DNA of 64,000 nucleotides from Macrotrachela quadricornifera (lineage: Eukaryota; Rotifera; Eurotatoria; Philodinida; Philodinidae). Location: the NCBI GenBank assembly GCA_022393335.1, contig JAJEKB010020956.1, positions 602,607 through 666,606 on the forward strand, read 5' to 3'. Shown here one piece after another: positions 24,497-37,676 of the stretch. The position numbers and the translations under genes are program-made. How positions within the stretch are numbered: the stretch's first letter is position 1; the number at the start of each line of letters is the position of its first letter. The notes under the pieces are model-generated. The model had not been told where the DNA came from. It saw only the letters and a program-made list of their open reading frames with translations, and did not search any database.

Positions 24497-27400
24497 ATAG
24501 GTACGACTTTTTCAAATTTTAAAATAGGAACATTATATTCAATCTGGATGTTTTTTTTATCCGATGCTCATGCGATGAATGAACCGTGACGATTTCAATT
24601 CGAGAATCGTAGATAGAACTGATTGATGAAGCATTAGTATGTAACAGTTGTTTTCTGTTCACTGGATTTCATTCGTGTATTTCTGTAGTGTTTCATGCTA
24701 GATTTGATCAAAAAAATCCTATTTATATCGCTCTCCTGTGTTGTTATATATAGTATTCTGATAGCACGATGCAGCATGCGACTGAGGTCACTCTTTGACT
24801 AACCTAATAATTGGATCCAACTAAAATTTATATCATCCTTAGTCTATCTTAGTACTAATATAAAAGCAACAGTTTTGTTTTCTAATTTTTCCCAAAGAAT
24901 TTCCGAAGAATGTTTTTGTAACAAACGGCAATTTTGTTGAATAATACATCATAATGCTCTTGTCAATAGTCGTTGTATGGAGTACAGCATTGTCAGCCAT
25001 TTTTTGAATTCCACAAGGATTAGTACTTTAGTATTTTTCCTATTTATGGGTTATATATTAAGTTTGTTAATATATTTATAGTTCTCTGTAGAATATTTGA
25101 ACTAGATTAATGGATAATGTACCATTGGAAGATGATGGACGTATAAAATCGATCGATATCGACGGATTTGAAAAGTAAATAATAATAAATAATTGATTTG
25201 TATCAATATTTAATATATTCCTTCAACGGTGGTATTTATGTTTTTAATTAACGCTTAGAAGTCTTGTTGGTTATTAATGTAATTTTGTTAATAGTAACGA
25301 CAAAGGAAACTTTTGATCTTTCTATTTTAAGACAAGAATTGGAGTTGGACGATATTTTAGAAATATACAGAAGTTTGTTTGTACTCCATAAGTCAAATTT
25401 CTATATAGTTTAGTAAGTGTTTTATTTAAATAAGTTTACCCCTGAATATTTATTCTATTTTAGTATTGCGTGACACGACGTTTGCGTGCAGTGTGTTCGA
25501 GTGAGGGTGAGGGCGCGCAAAAGTGTCGCTTTTAATTGTTGCGCGCAAATGTCGTGTAACCGTATTTCTTTTATTTTTTATATGGCTCTTGTGAGCATAC
25601 TTCTTGTCAATTTATTACTCATCGCCATGTTTGGATAATATTAAATGCGCAGATTTATATTAATTTACATAATCATAGTGATTGATTAATTGGTTAAAGT
25701 TGAGAATATTATTTGATAGAGTTTCTCGAATTGTATTTGGTATTTGGAGTCACAACGAACAGAAGAAAAGTAGTCGAGTAGACTATTAATTTGATTAATA
25801 TATACGAGAGAGATTTTTCATGATTCAATATAAGATTTCTTTACTTTATTTCTGATTTAGTCATACATTCGAACGTCTCCAAAAGAAAATTGATCAAATT
25901 TGGAAATTTCAAAGATATTCATCGAGATCTTGAATTAAATAAAACTTTTGATCTGGAAATGCGAATCAATATCTTAACTAATCAAATCAGATTCATTATC
26001 TTTGTTTTTTATGCAAAATTTAGATAAATTTAGGTATCTCGTATATTTAATTATTTTGAATGTATAACTGATCTTCTTCAAAGATTTTACTGACACACAC
26101 GATTTTCATTTGATCTTTTAAAAATTCTCGAATATCAGAAGCATAAATAATAAAGTATTCGATCTTGTCAAGTAATTGATCATCTTGGAAGTTCAGAAAA
26201 ATCTTTAAAAAAATATTGAATATTCACTAGTTTATTCATCTATTTATGGTAAGTATTGTCCACATAGTTTAGATCAAATCTTTATTTGGTTGTAATTAAT
26301 ACAATTTAAAATGATTATGCTTTATTTGAAATTGCTCAAGTAGATGTCGAAATACATCGATTACAAAAGTTCAATGTACTTTTTTCTGATATATTCTATA
26401 TGATCATTACCTATTAAAATGGATTTTGTTTTTATTTTTTAACAAAAAAGATCAGAATTGATTAAACAATCAATATATTTTCATTTTCAAATACAGGAAA
26501 AAGTTCTTTACATCAGGTTTATTTTTCCTGAAATATTTAATTTATTGCTCAAGAAGAAATTTATAATATTAAATTGATGTGTGGTATCTAAATCATTTTC
26601 CCTATGATCATATTGGTATTATTCACTTAGAAAAAAAAGTACAAAAAATATAATATTTAAAGGACATAATATAAAAAGAGATAATTATTATTGATGAATA
26701 TATTTCGCACATTTCTAATAAGTTCATTCATTAAAATAAAATAGTTCGTAAACGATCAGAATTCTCTAATTATATTAATGAGCTGAGAAAGTCAACTAAC
26801 AAGTTGATGAAAATATTGACAGATTTGTCATTGTCTTTTTCCACTTATCCATCTAGTTATTCTATTTGAATAGTTAACATGTAACTAATAGAATAATGAT
26901 AAAAAAAAGTCGATCGTTTGATGAAAAATATTGTCCAATAATAAAATAATAATTAATGATTGTCGTTAAATAGACTTTTCATTCTTTGTTTTCGTCTAAA
27001 ATTTAATGATAATAAAATTTTGAAAAGTCCATAATTCCATATTATAATATATTATTTATTTGAGCTAATTTCACTCGATTCGCACAAGTTAAGAGTATCA
27101 AGAGTTAATAGAAAAACATAATTCATAGTGAATACATATTCTTTCCTCTCACAATAGTTTTATACTACTATATCAGATTATGACATCTTTCATCTGTGTA
27201 TTCTAATTTATAGAGAAAATTTTTTAATCATTTTTTCCTTCCTTTCCTTCTTATCCTTTCATATGTACAAACATTGTGGTGTTAGAGTGAAGACAGCAAA
27301 AAAGCATATTTAGATAAGCCAATCGAAATGAAATACATTTTGTAAAAAAGTTTAGTGGTCTGATATAAAAATAACACTAATTTATAGAAACAAATTTTTC

Positions 27401-28048
27401 TCTATCAAACTGAACTTTTACTTTTTCTTAGAAAATTGTCTAAAACATTAAACCATCAAAGTACTACGACCAATCTAAACATAGATGGGTCATGAGCGAT
27501 TATCATTGGTCGATAACTATCATTACTCACTATTGATCTCATTAAATATCAGTTTTCTCGGAAACAAGATTAAGACACGAAAATTTAACTTGATCAAAAG
27601 ATATATATCTCTAATTCACCAAAGTTCACTATTACGGAGAGTGCTATAAAAAGTGCAATGTGATAACTATGACATGTAGCGCCTTCAAGTGCATTAATGT
27701 GTTCTTATTTGATATTAATCTCGATTTGACCGTATTAAATATGTATGTATCGTGTAGAAACATTAATATCTTAGTCACTTATGAATAAACTATGATTGAT
27801 TATTTATTCGTTCAGTGACTGTTCTTAACGACCAATCGGCGCTTTCGATTGCTTCAATCTCGATCGATTATCATTATCCCAGTGAGTTTTTTTTCTGTAT
27901 AGGAGATAAAACATATTGTTGAAGGTTTTTTTCCAATATCTCCCCTGTATATGTGTGTGTACATTTTTATTGAATTCGACACTTTTCTATGATTTACAAA
28001 CACGAAAAAGAATACAAGGTAAAAACAAATACATAATAATCAAGTGTA
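24497..28048. other. Intergenic, very AT-rich
   Basis: Apart from the short hairpin element at 25,466-25,562, nothing was recognised. A short ATG frame at 25,110-25,178 (starting MDNVPLEDDGRIKSIDIDG) is followed by possible splice signals, but I could not join it to a coherent downstream exon. Confidence 0.35.
25466..25562. mobile_element. Short GC-rich hairpin element (MITE-like)
   Basis: A ~95-bp island of high GC in very AT-rich DNA. The ends form an inverted repeat: ACACGACGTTTGCGTGCA at about 25,473 pairs with the complement of the segment ending GTCGTGTAA near 25,559. Inside, GCGCGCAAA occurs twice in direct orientation. A small MITE or a structured RNA element would both fit. No reading frame. 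Confidence 0.5.
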
Positions 28049-29128
28049 ATGGGAGATATAGTAAGGAAATAATATTTTTACTGATTATTAAAATTTATTT
28101 ATATAAAATATTTATTTAGATAGAAAAAGATTCGAATGAATTAAATTTGATTCAAATCGGTATCGTTGGTAGTATTGGTCTTGGTTCTTTGTCTGTTGTT
28201 TCCCAAACAGCAGATGCACCTCTGGAACGTGTAAAATTACTTCTTCAAAACCAAGGTGAAATGCTTAAACAAGATACAATAAGCCGACCCTACAATGGTA
28301 TTATTGATTGTGCTATGCAAATCTACAGAAATGAAAGTCTTATTGATTTTTGGCGAGGCAATTTGACTGGTTGTATTCGATTCTTTTCGAATGGGGTTTG
28401 TTTTAATTTTAAATTATAATTAATCAACAAAAACAAAATAAATTGATGAACATTTTTTCTAGGTTTTGAATATTTCTTTAAAAGATAAAATCGAAACAAT
28501 GTTTAAACAAAATGAAAATGATTCATATATGATTGATTTTGCCAAAAATTTAGCAAGTGGTGGTGTAGCTGGTGCTTTATCATTATGTTTTGTGTATCCA
28601 TTTGATTATGCCCGTACACGTTTAGCTAATGATGTTATAAATACAAAGAAAGGAGGTAATGAATATAAATATAATGGCCTTGTTGATGTTTACAGAAAAA
28701 CTTTGTCTACCGATGGTATTGCTGGTGTTTACCGTGGTTTTCTTTTTTCATGTGTTTATATGACTGTATATCGTGGTTGTTACTTCGGAACTTATGACAC
28801 ATTACAACCAATTGTACTTGGTCCTGATCCTGCTTTCATACTTTCATTTTTACTTAGTTATGGTATCACAGTTACATCAAGTCTTATTCCATATCCATTT
28901 GATAGTATTTCACGACGTATGATGATGACATCATGTCAGCCAATCAAATATAAAGGTGCAATGGATTACATGTTGCAAATCATACGAAACGAAGGTACAA
29001 TAGCTTTATTTAAAGGATTTAGTGTCGATATCATCAGAAGTATCCCAATTGCTATTCTCGTACCTGGTGTACGTAAAATAGACCAACTTTATGCTAACAT
29101 CACATTTGATACTATTGATAGTGATTAA
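28049..29128 (+). CDS. ADP/ATP-carrier-like SLC25 protein (3 exons)
   Basis: The model joins 28049-28060, 28120-28395 and 28463-29128 (317 aa), with GT-AG introns of 59 and 67 nt. The first exon (ATG GGA GAT ATA) is inferred: it is the only nearby ATG that keeps frame across a proper donor. Exons 2-3 are firm. The protein carries three mitochondrial carrier repeats with motifs APLERVK, YPFDYAR and YPFDSISRR, plus FWRGNLTGCIRFF, typical of adenine-nucleotide translocases. The hallmark RRRMMM appears as SRRMMM, so the first Arg is missing. Expected role: exchange across the inner mitochondrial membrane, with six membrane helices. It may be a diverged paralogue with altered ADP/ATP specificity. 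Confidence 0.85.
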
Positions 29129-32100
29129 AAGTGCAAAATCATTCTACACAAAATCATTTCAATCAGACTATCCTTCACTTTTTATCTATTTCCTTAAAAC
29201 AAACAATCGTTTTTTGTTTAATCTATTGTAAAAAACCAACGTCGTCTATTTTGCTCTTATATAATCTTCTTTTTCTTTTAATTCTAACTACTTTAGTAGT
29301 ATTTCTATTCATGTGACTGTTTATTTTCATTTCACAGCATGCAAAAAAAAAAACGAGAGAATGTTCTGTGATAATTAAAATCCATGTTATTGTTTTTTTT
29401 TATTTTTAATCCATTGGCCATGATGTATGCCACACTATGGTTTAACGAGAAACTGTATAGAAAGGCAGTTTCTTTTGTTGTTTTCCTAAGTAGAAGGTTA
29501 AATATAAGATATCACATCTATTGGAACGATTCATAATCAGTAAAAAATAGTGAAAAGGTCATTAAATGCATTTATTAGAAGTTAACTGTCCATGAAAATG
29601 AACATTTCGAAAAAATCTTTTTTCCTACCATTATAAGTAAGTACAAAAGTCATTTTTTGATGGCTAAACTCTCGATGCATATACTACATGTTTTATATAT
29701 AGAAGTGTGATTTCTTTCCTTTTTGATACCGATTGCCTATACCATTATTAAAGTGAACTTTTCTCCACAAAGAAAATAGATCAAAAGCTCTATCAAACCA
29801 TATGGAAAAAAAATAAAAATAAATTTCACTCGATTTTTGCATTGCCTGCACCTTACAATATTAGATCATATTTTTGGTTATTTCATTCTTTTATCATCTA
29901 ATATCTTTCATTTAAAAATAAAAAAAGCAAATTCCATCAAAAGATACAGCATGAGCATATCGTTATGTTATCAGTTGGAGAGTGACCAATTACTCAAGCT
30001 TTTTATAAGAAAATAAGATCATTTCACTACTACTTTTGGACACTCCTAGGTAAAAGGAATAGACTTTCACGAATTTGTTGATTATTTAAAATAACTTTGA
30101 ATATCCGAAATAAAATCGTGATTTTAATTTTATTCTAACTTTAATAATAAATATTCTAGTGGACATTAATCTTACAATAATCAAACATTTCTAATTAATT
30201 TTAAACAATTAAATGAATATTTTCGTATTTTTCTGTCATTTAACAAGTGTCTGTTGTAGACAATTACATAAAGACGCAAAACCATTTGAAATGTTCATTG
30301 AAAAATGTCAAGAACAACTCGCCTTGTGAAATAATATGCTTATCAAAAGGATAATTTTTCATATGTGCATATATTAGGTATCAGTCGAATAGCATTGATG
30401 CTGAGATTTTTCTATATCTCAATATTCATCGGAATAATTATTTCTTAATTGCATTGATATGGAATACTTAATTGTTGATACAGTATACAAGTCATACAAT
30501 TAGAGAAAGCAAGCTGAGAAATTTCATTCTTGCGTAAAAAAATATGTCTCTAGAAAAAGCAAGTTATAGTCGAATTTTCTTACCAATAACACATTAAAAC
30601 GCTATTTTAATGATCAACTGTCGTATAAATATCGATTTTACGAATTCTTTAATATGTTTAAATGGGGTTTTAAAAAAATCCTTTCAAATGAGTAAGTTTC
30701 TTTAAATAAATGCGCCATTTATAGATTACTTCTAAAGCACTTTTTTCTCTACCAGTTTTAAAACGGTAAAAACACGAAAATTTTCTTTGAACAACGTATT
30801 TTTGTTCATTTTTCTCAAATTGATTTTATTTTTACCTAGATTTTATGTGTTCTATCTACGTAGTTCGTTATTCTTAGATTCATTCGAGCATTCAAATTTT
30901 TCTGTCAAAAAAAACGCGTTTTTTATGATAATTATTGTGAATAGCGATTTAATTAAGTTTATAACAACTTTTAATAAAAATAGAATTTCGTTGAAAGATA
31001 GTAATAGAATGATACATTTACTTTACAAAGATTTTTTTAAACTTATAATATCTACTATGATATGTAAAATTGTTTTACTCAAATAATTATAACAGGTTAA
31101 AGTAAATCGCATGTTTATTTCATTAATCGTTTTATTTTGGATTTTCATAAGTTCTTTCACTGTTTAATATCGTGCCATATTTATTTTAGTCCCTTTTATC
31201 TCATTTTCTCTTTTAATAATATTCTATTTCCTTGCTTTATAATTTCTTTTTTATTTGTCTCATTAACTGTTTTTTTTTGAGATAATTTATATTATCACGT
31301 ACTTGATGTTCTTTTTTTATAAGTGGTTATAGTTTGACTCTGTTTATAAGTCATCGTTCGTATTTTTTCTGGAAAGTCATGATGCTCTTTGTCTTGAATT
31401 ACATAGGTGAATACTATTCAAAATTAATAAAATATGTCAGTATCTTATCCTTTGTGCGAGATGAGAAGAATAAAAACAAAAGTGTCATTTATCTTACAGA
31501 TAAAGAAAAAAAAGTGAATAAAAAGGCGTCATAAATATTAGATAATCTTATATGAATGTAGGCACCGGTACAAAAGATAACTTAAAAAAATGAGAGTTTT
31601 TACAATATAAACTATTTGTAAGAGAAAAAAATTGACAGTTATAGATTCTTCGAGAAATTATTATCATAGCTTCACAGTTGTTTCATCTCTCTTCTGAATC
31701 TATATCATTCTTGCATAGATAAGATTTTATTTATCTCAAACTATATTATACAAGTTCTATCGTATTTTAATTCTAAAAGATTAAGTAAGATGCAAAAGAA
31801 TTTAAATGAACTCGTTTGAAAGAAATTGAAAAAATAATTAAAATCTTATTGATATTATTGTGGTACAAGGTGAGAGTATAACGAAGATCTCTTTGAAAGT
31901 AGTGTTAATTTCCGAGAGGATCTTAAAGGTTAGAATTTTCGTCTTTTTTTTTTAAACATCCATTTGATTTCAAATGTTGAATGTATAAAAGTATGTTTAA
32001 AATACTAAATCGGGTCAAAAGTATGATTTTGTACATTCGACATACTTACAAATAATTATCGATTTAACACATTCACTAGACAAAGTGGTATTGTTTCTGA

Positions 32101-32192
32101 AGAAAGAACATAACTAACCAATTTCTTCTACTATAGATAGAGATCTCTACCCTTCTAGATTCTCCATTATAAAATTTAAAACTCTAATTCAT
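29129..32192. other. Intergenic, no gene recognised
   Basis: AT-rich DNA between the carrier and the GPCR. The ORFs at 29,131, 30,787 and 31,334 are hydrophobic or Lys/Asn-rich frames typical of AT-rich noise. No repeat boundary or RNA gene was seen. Confidence 0.35.
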
Positions 32193-33288
32193 ATGGCATC
32201 AAACAGTACCATTAGCAGTAGTTCTTCATTTATTAATGAACTTCAAGTTGTATCACGTTATCTAAGTATATCATCTGGTTTTTTCTTCTTCATCATTGGC
32301 ATTCTTGGTAATTGTCTCAATGCAATCACCTTCTTATCGTTGGATTATTACAAAACCAATCCATCTTCACTCTACATGCTTATTAAAGCTTTAATCGATA
32401 TAGATGCTATATTTATTGGTCTTAGTACCCGTATATTGGCTGCAGGTTTTCAAATTGATTGGGCTCTTACCAATCGGCCATGGTGTAAAATACGTCGTTG
32501 TTGGATTACGATGAATAATGTTCTCTCATTCAGTTTTCTTGCTGTACAATCGATCGATATTTTTTTCTGCTCGTCTTCATCTGCTACTTTACGTCAAAAG
32601 AGCAATATTAAATATGCACGCTGTATCGCAGCTGGAAATCTTATTTTTGGTTTTTTTCATTCATTGCCTTTTTTTTTCTATCAAGATTTGATAGTAACAT
32701 CAAGTGGAGCTGCCGCATGTAATACCATAAATGCATCCTATAATCAATATCAACTCTATTTTATTAATCTTTGTCTGTATGTTGCTATTCCAATTGCAAT
32801 AATTTCCGTTTTTGGTCTTCTCACCTATAGGAATATACATTCGAGCAATTTACAACAACAACGACGTACACTCTCTACTCTTATTCGACAAATGATTCGA
32901 ATGTCATTGTACAATATCGTTATTGTCATTGTATTTGTAGCTCCCTATGGAACTATTCAATTATATTCTCTGCTCACAACTAGTATAGCTAAAACAAATA
33001 TTCGTGTTGCTCAAGAACAAGTGGTGTCGACTTTTTCTACTATTTACTTTTATGGTTCCTTTTCTGTGAGTTAGATAGTATTTATTAATATATACATGCT
33101 TTGTATTTAATGTCTTTTAGAGTTCATTCTATTGTTACTGCACATCTTCGAAACGATTTCGTGAACAGGTTCAATCAACGTTGATTAATTTGCCAACAAA
33201 CCTAAGAGGAAAACGTAACCATGTTTATCCATTCTCTCAAAGTGTCACTGGTTTTCCAACTGTTCAACAAAAAACAACAAAAATGTGA
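32193..33288 (+). CDS. Rhodopsin-like GPCR (2 exons)
   Basis: The model joins 32193-33065 and 33121-33288 (346 aa); the 55-nt intron (GTGAGT...CTTTTAG) falls in the last membrane helix. The N terminus carries NST and a Ser run. Seven hydrophobic segments follow: about 20-48 (with GNxLN at the TM1 core), 57-78, 95-125, 143-165, 190-215, 230-255 and 275-300. WCKIRR precedes TM3, which carries the Cys for the usual TM3-ECL2 disulphide. The E/DRY position reads SIDIFFCSS, so the conserved Arg is replaced by Ile. TM7 lacks NPxxY and leads to SSKRFREQV and a basic tail. The pattern resembles the large orphan peptide-receptor-like families of bdelloids. The ligand cannot be inferred, and loss of the Arg may change G-protein coupling. 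Confidence 0.8.
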
Positions 33289-36200
33289 AGATTACTGTCG
33301 GATATTTTATTATTCATTGTTTATTTGTGTAGTTAGAAGATTGTTGTTGTAATTATTTATTTTCTTTCATTACTTGTACAAAAGATTAATCATATTCTAC
33401 TAATGAAGCAGTCTCTCCATCAAACGAACAAATTTTAAGATATGTGTAAGTTAAATAAGAAACCAAAGAGCGTACATATCGAGATGTAACACTGTTACGA
33501 TTTTGACACACTTTTTTCAATAATCTAAGCATCTAGAAAACTCATTCAAATGCCATTCGATGTGGCTCATCATACTTTATCTATGCCATAAAAAACAAAG
33601 TTTTTCGGATGGAATTTCGAGCTTCTAGGAAGATTTTACAATTGCGTAATGATATTACTTAAGGAGACCGTATCATTTAAGTGCTCTTGCTTAAGTTTTA
33701 ATTTCGAGCTAAAGATGATCGTCAAATGAAATGCTACAGGAATAAATTCTGCAAAGGAAATGATTATGTGCACCCAGACAGATATAATTTTCCTCTTCAA
33801 AAACAAAAGAAAGTTACGTATGTTTGTAATTTGGTGTTTTACTGCTATTAAGAAAACTCGCTTTTCCTAAAGCAATAGCAAAAAAGTCAAAATATGAAAT
33901 TATATTTTAGAACATCATTTGCAACAAGCTGTTCTCATGGAAAATAGATACAATATTCGAAATTAACTCAAAAAGTTACGGAAAAATAAATTATATTTTG
34001 TCAATAAATATTTTCCAATTAAAATCTCGCCCGTAGTCTATCTAAACTATTTTTCACTCAATTTTGCGCTAAAGAAGTGCAGAGAAAAGATTTTAATGAA
34101 AAATATTTATCCGTTAAACTTATTTTTGCATGTGTCTCAAAATGAGTTTTTCTTACAGTGTCCAATTGTGCATTGTACAACTCTGCTCTAATTTTGTCCG
34201 ATCGAAGTGAAATTTTTACTACAGATACTTTGAAATATCATTCAGAGATAAAATCAACCGTTTTTATTTCTGACCTTTCAATTCGAATTTATGGAATTCT
34301 GAAATTTAGGATGTCGAATTTCTAGAGAACTTTTACGTATTTTTTTTATAAAAAAGAGAAAGCAGGACTTTAGAAAACCAAAAGCTTTGCAAAAGCCATC
34401 AAATGACTCTGCGAAAAAATTTTTTTCTGAAAGCTTGTCTCCTCGTTTTATAATTTCATATTTTAGGTGATACTCATGCAGTGCTAACATTCGCACTCAT
34501 CATTGAAAAAAAAGAAAAGAATCTTTTGAATCAGATCGTATGCTCAAAAATTTGTCACAACACACGAAACTAAGATAACAAGCAACAATGCTAATTTCTT
34601 TCACTCTATTCTCTTCCAGTAATGAAATAGTCAAAATTTCATCTATTTCTGGCAGAGAACTAATTAAAAATTCACCTACAATATTTAGAAAAATTGCTGA
34701 TGTATTCTTTGTATATTGACAGTTTTCATAAGTATTACCGTCCATACTGATTCTTTCGAGTGTCTCAGTCTAGTATTGGTCAAAAGAGTACTGAAACATA
34801 TCGGTATTTACTTGTTTAATTGTATATCTTTTATTTGGATCGATCTTAATATTACGATGAAAATTGAATATTTCATTAGGATTTGAGATGAAAGGGTGAA
34901 GGTGTAAGATGTTAATTTATGTTTATTTTAGGAATAATAATAGTATAGATTAGTAAGGGTGAATCCTTATCTCACCGATAAAATAGGAAAATATCGTCGG
35001 CTAAAGTATACAAGGAGAAGACATAAGAACAGAACATATGTTTGTATGGCATGTTCAAGAGAAAAGGAAAAATTTAATATATAATATATGAGAACATATA
35101 TAGGGAAAATATCAATGTGATATATTCTATAATTTGTAGAGAGTAAGTCTACATGTAATGTATTTGAATATATGTATTTAATTTTTTATTATCATAATCA
35201 ATCTCTCAGAAGAAACTAAACAAAATATTTGTTTTCATACAGTAGAAAGACTAATAAATATCGGATTTGATTGGTCAGATATTATTAATTAGAACAAAAT
35301 TTGAAATCCATAAGTAGTTTAAGTCAATCGATGTGTATCATAGCGACATGTCGTCAATAATAATTCCTCCATTTATGTCCAACAAATATGATAATCATAT
35401 GCTTTAATTATCGATTTTCATCTTGGCTCATAATTAAACATGTATAGAACTCGTTTAGTTCAAGTACTAGCAACAGAACTGAGAAAAAAGATTACATTCT
35501 TATGTCTTTACTAGCGCCGTAGCCAGGATTTCTTACTAGGGTAGGCTTAGTCATATTATGTTTCAGAAATCCAAAAAGGATAGTGTAACTTGTCTTCAGT
35601 TTGTAGCAAACTGTTTTAGAATGTTTACAATACCGGAGTGACTGATATTCTATTGCAAGGGCGCCTTCGAAGACACAAGAAACGAGAAGACCAAATATAT
35701 ATAATACACAGAAATGAAAAAATACTGACTGAAAGAAAGGAAACATGAGTAGAACATAAGGTACAAAAAAAAACGAATAAGAGAAAAAATAATCGATAGG
35801 ACACAGTGGCTGTTATTATATGGAAAGAGAATAGATAGGAAAAGAACATGTAGAGAACCAGAAGAGACGCAGAGCTTAGTCAACGATGAGAGATAAGGAG
35901 AAAACACTGTGGATGAGGCACGATTATTTAACAATAAATAATCACTAAAAAAATTAATGAAACTCTTTGTATCTGAAAAACAATGTGACATGGTATCTCT
36001 CATATCTTATATCGTAAGTCTTCTTGAAACATCTAAACTTTTTGAATATTTTGTATAGATAAGTTCATGTTATTTTAACAAGATTTTGTTAAGACTTATA
36101 AAAGTGTACCTTGATCTTCTCTTCTTAATGTCGAAAACTGTAAATTTGCTAAATGTCTCTATTCTTCATTTATTCATCTTACAAAATATTCATTTTAATT

Positions 36201-36301
36201 CATTTTATTTTTTGGTTTAAGTAAAAACTTATAGAAACAAACAAAAATGAACTTTTTAAATTGTTATAAGAAAATATATATATAAGACAAAGAGAAAATA
36301 A
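33289..36301. other. Intergenic; weak minus-strand ORF pair
   Basis: Minus-strand frames at 34,500-34,745 (81 codons) and 34,278-34,496 (72 codons) lie end to end. The first is less biased than its surroundings but has no motif. A hAT-type terminus lies at 35,511 (listed separately). Frames at 35,492-36,003 overlap one another in three phases and look like noise. Confidence 0.3.
35509..35660 (-). mobile_element. Fragment with hAT-type terminus (solo end)
   Basis: TACTAGCGCCGTAGCCAGGA near 35,509, followed by TTACTAGGGTAGGCTTA, closely matches the terminus at 63,261 (TACTAGTGGCGTAGCCAGAA... GGGGCTCAGC). At 63 kb that terminus lies downstream of a hAT transposase relic. AAGGGCGCC follows at about 35,657. 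No matching opposite end or coding remnant was found here, so this is probably a truncated copy. Confidence 0.45.
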
Positions 36302-36733
36302 TTAAAGGTTAAATAGAAAAATATTCTCGATAGTTTGACTATAATAAGATTGATCATTTCCCCATGATCTACAAGATGATGGAAAAGTACTAATTCTTAT
36401 CCAACGATTTCCATCAACACATTGAACAATACTTGGTCGACCAGAAAAATAACATTGATAACTACCATATGACATATATCGACCAGTTGTTGTCTAACAA
36501 TCACAAGAACGACGAACACGTGTTGATCCTTCATTCGCATTATCATCTAAATATTAATTATATTCAAATTTATTTTATTCGAAAAATAAAAGAAGAAATA
36601 GATTACCATCAACAGATAAAGAATCAGGATCAACTATTGTTAATTCATTTGATTCAGGAATAACAGCACTCATAACATATGCACTAATCATTACTAATAT
36701 CAAGAATAATGAAAAACCAATTGAAAATTTCAT
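36302..36733 (-). pseudogene. Small secreted Cys-rich precursor with in-frame TAG
   Basis: Minus strand, exons 36733-36607 and 36546-36302, with a 60-nt GT-AG intron (GTAATC...ATATTTAG). Reading starts MKFSIGFSLFLILVMISAYV, a clear signal peptide, followed by an acidic propeptide, then TRVRR (furin-like site) and SCDC. TAG at 36494-36496 follows immediately. The frame then stays open for another 63 codons with three more Cys (YQCYF, VQCVD, SSCRS) to TAA at 36302-36304. Without the TAG this would be a 122-residue preproprotein. A recent nonsense mutation, a sequencing error or programmed readthrough could explain it. As written, only a 59-residue peptide ending at CDC is made. Unknown family. 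Confidence 0.5.
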
Positions 36734-37676
36734 TTCTAACAGAACAAAACAAAATAAAGAAAAATGAATATTTCTATATAAAAACAAAAAAGAATTCCTT
36801 TTATTCATACATTTTATCTTCAAAGTTGAATTTAATATTAAAAGAAATAGTAATATGTGAAATTAATTGTTTTGTGATTGAAGATGATGTTAGTAATTGA
36901 TATATAAGAAATTGAAAATATGTTCGAGTATTTATATGAGTAGTATTGTAAAGGGAATGATCTATATTGATTGTCATGAAATGAGTCATTCATATCGTTG
37001 ATATTCTATGACGATAGACAACAAAGAGGGAAAAGAAAATAATATTAGTATCGTGGGAAGTTTTTCTTTTTCTCCTATCATTATATGTCATCATTGATGT
37101 GATAGAATATATGTTGTACGAGAGTAGTGCTTCAATTAATTCCAAGTTTTCAACTAAACTTTTTATCCGAAAGTCAAATGAAGAGATACTGAAAAAAGCT
37201 CACATGAATTTTGTTTATATGCTATATTATATCTCAATATGACTTGCTACAAAATCCGAAAGATTTTAAAAATTTAAGTGATTCTTTTAAAAGTATCTAT
37301 GTCACAATGGTTCAAGAAAATACTTCAATACACATAGTTTTGCTGAATTGAATCTTACAAAAATCTCATCTTCCATAAATTGTTAATAAAATACTTTATT
37401 CACTCACATATAAGTATCAGTATTTTTCAACAATCAACAAATATGAAAGAATAAAATAAAATGCATCTTTTCACTCGTAAAAATGGCAGTTTTTTCGTTA
37501 TTCATCTGAATAGATTATCGTTCATTTTTATTGACTAACTAACCATTTAGTATACAATAAAGGAAGACGTATAATAATACCTAAAAGCTAATAAAAATAT
37601 TTTTTCCTCTTATTAATACAATAGTTCGCAAAAACATATAAAGTAAATTATAGAATATTGATAAAATAAGAAAAAT

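Noticed and set aside
25110..25390. Possible two-exon gene starting MDNVPLEDDG
   Set aside because: Candidate donors and acceptors do not give a continuous frame; the best joins stop within a few codons.
34278..34745. Two abutting minus-strand ORFs (72 and 81 codons)
   Set aside because: The first has a somewhat natural composition, but there is no motif, splice link or conserved neighbour. Left as a note only.
35492..36003. Three overlapping minus-strand ORFs of 74-117 codons
   Set aside because: They overlap in different phases, are Phe/Ser/Leu-rich, and lie in a transposon-like fragment. No motif supports any of them.
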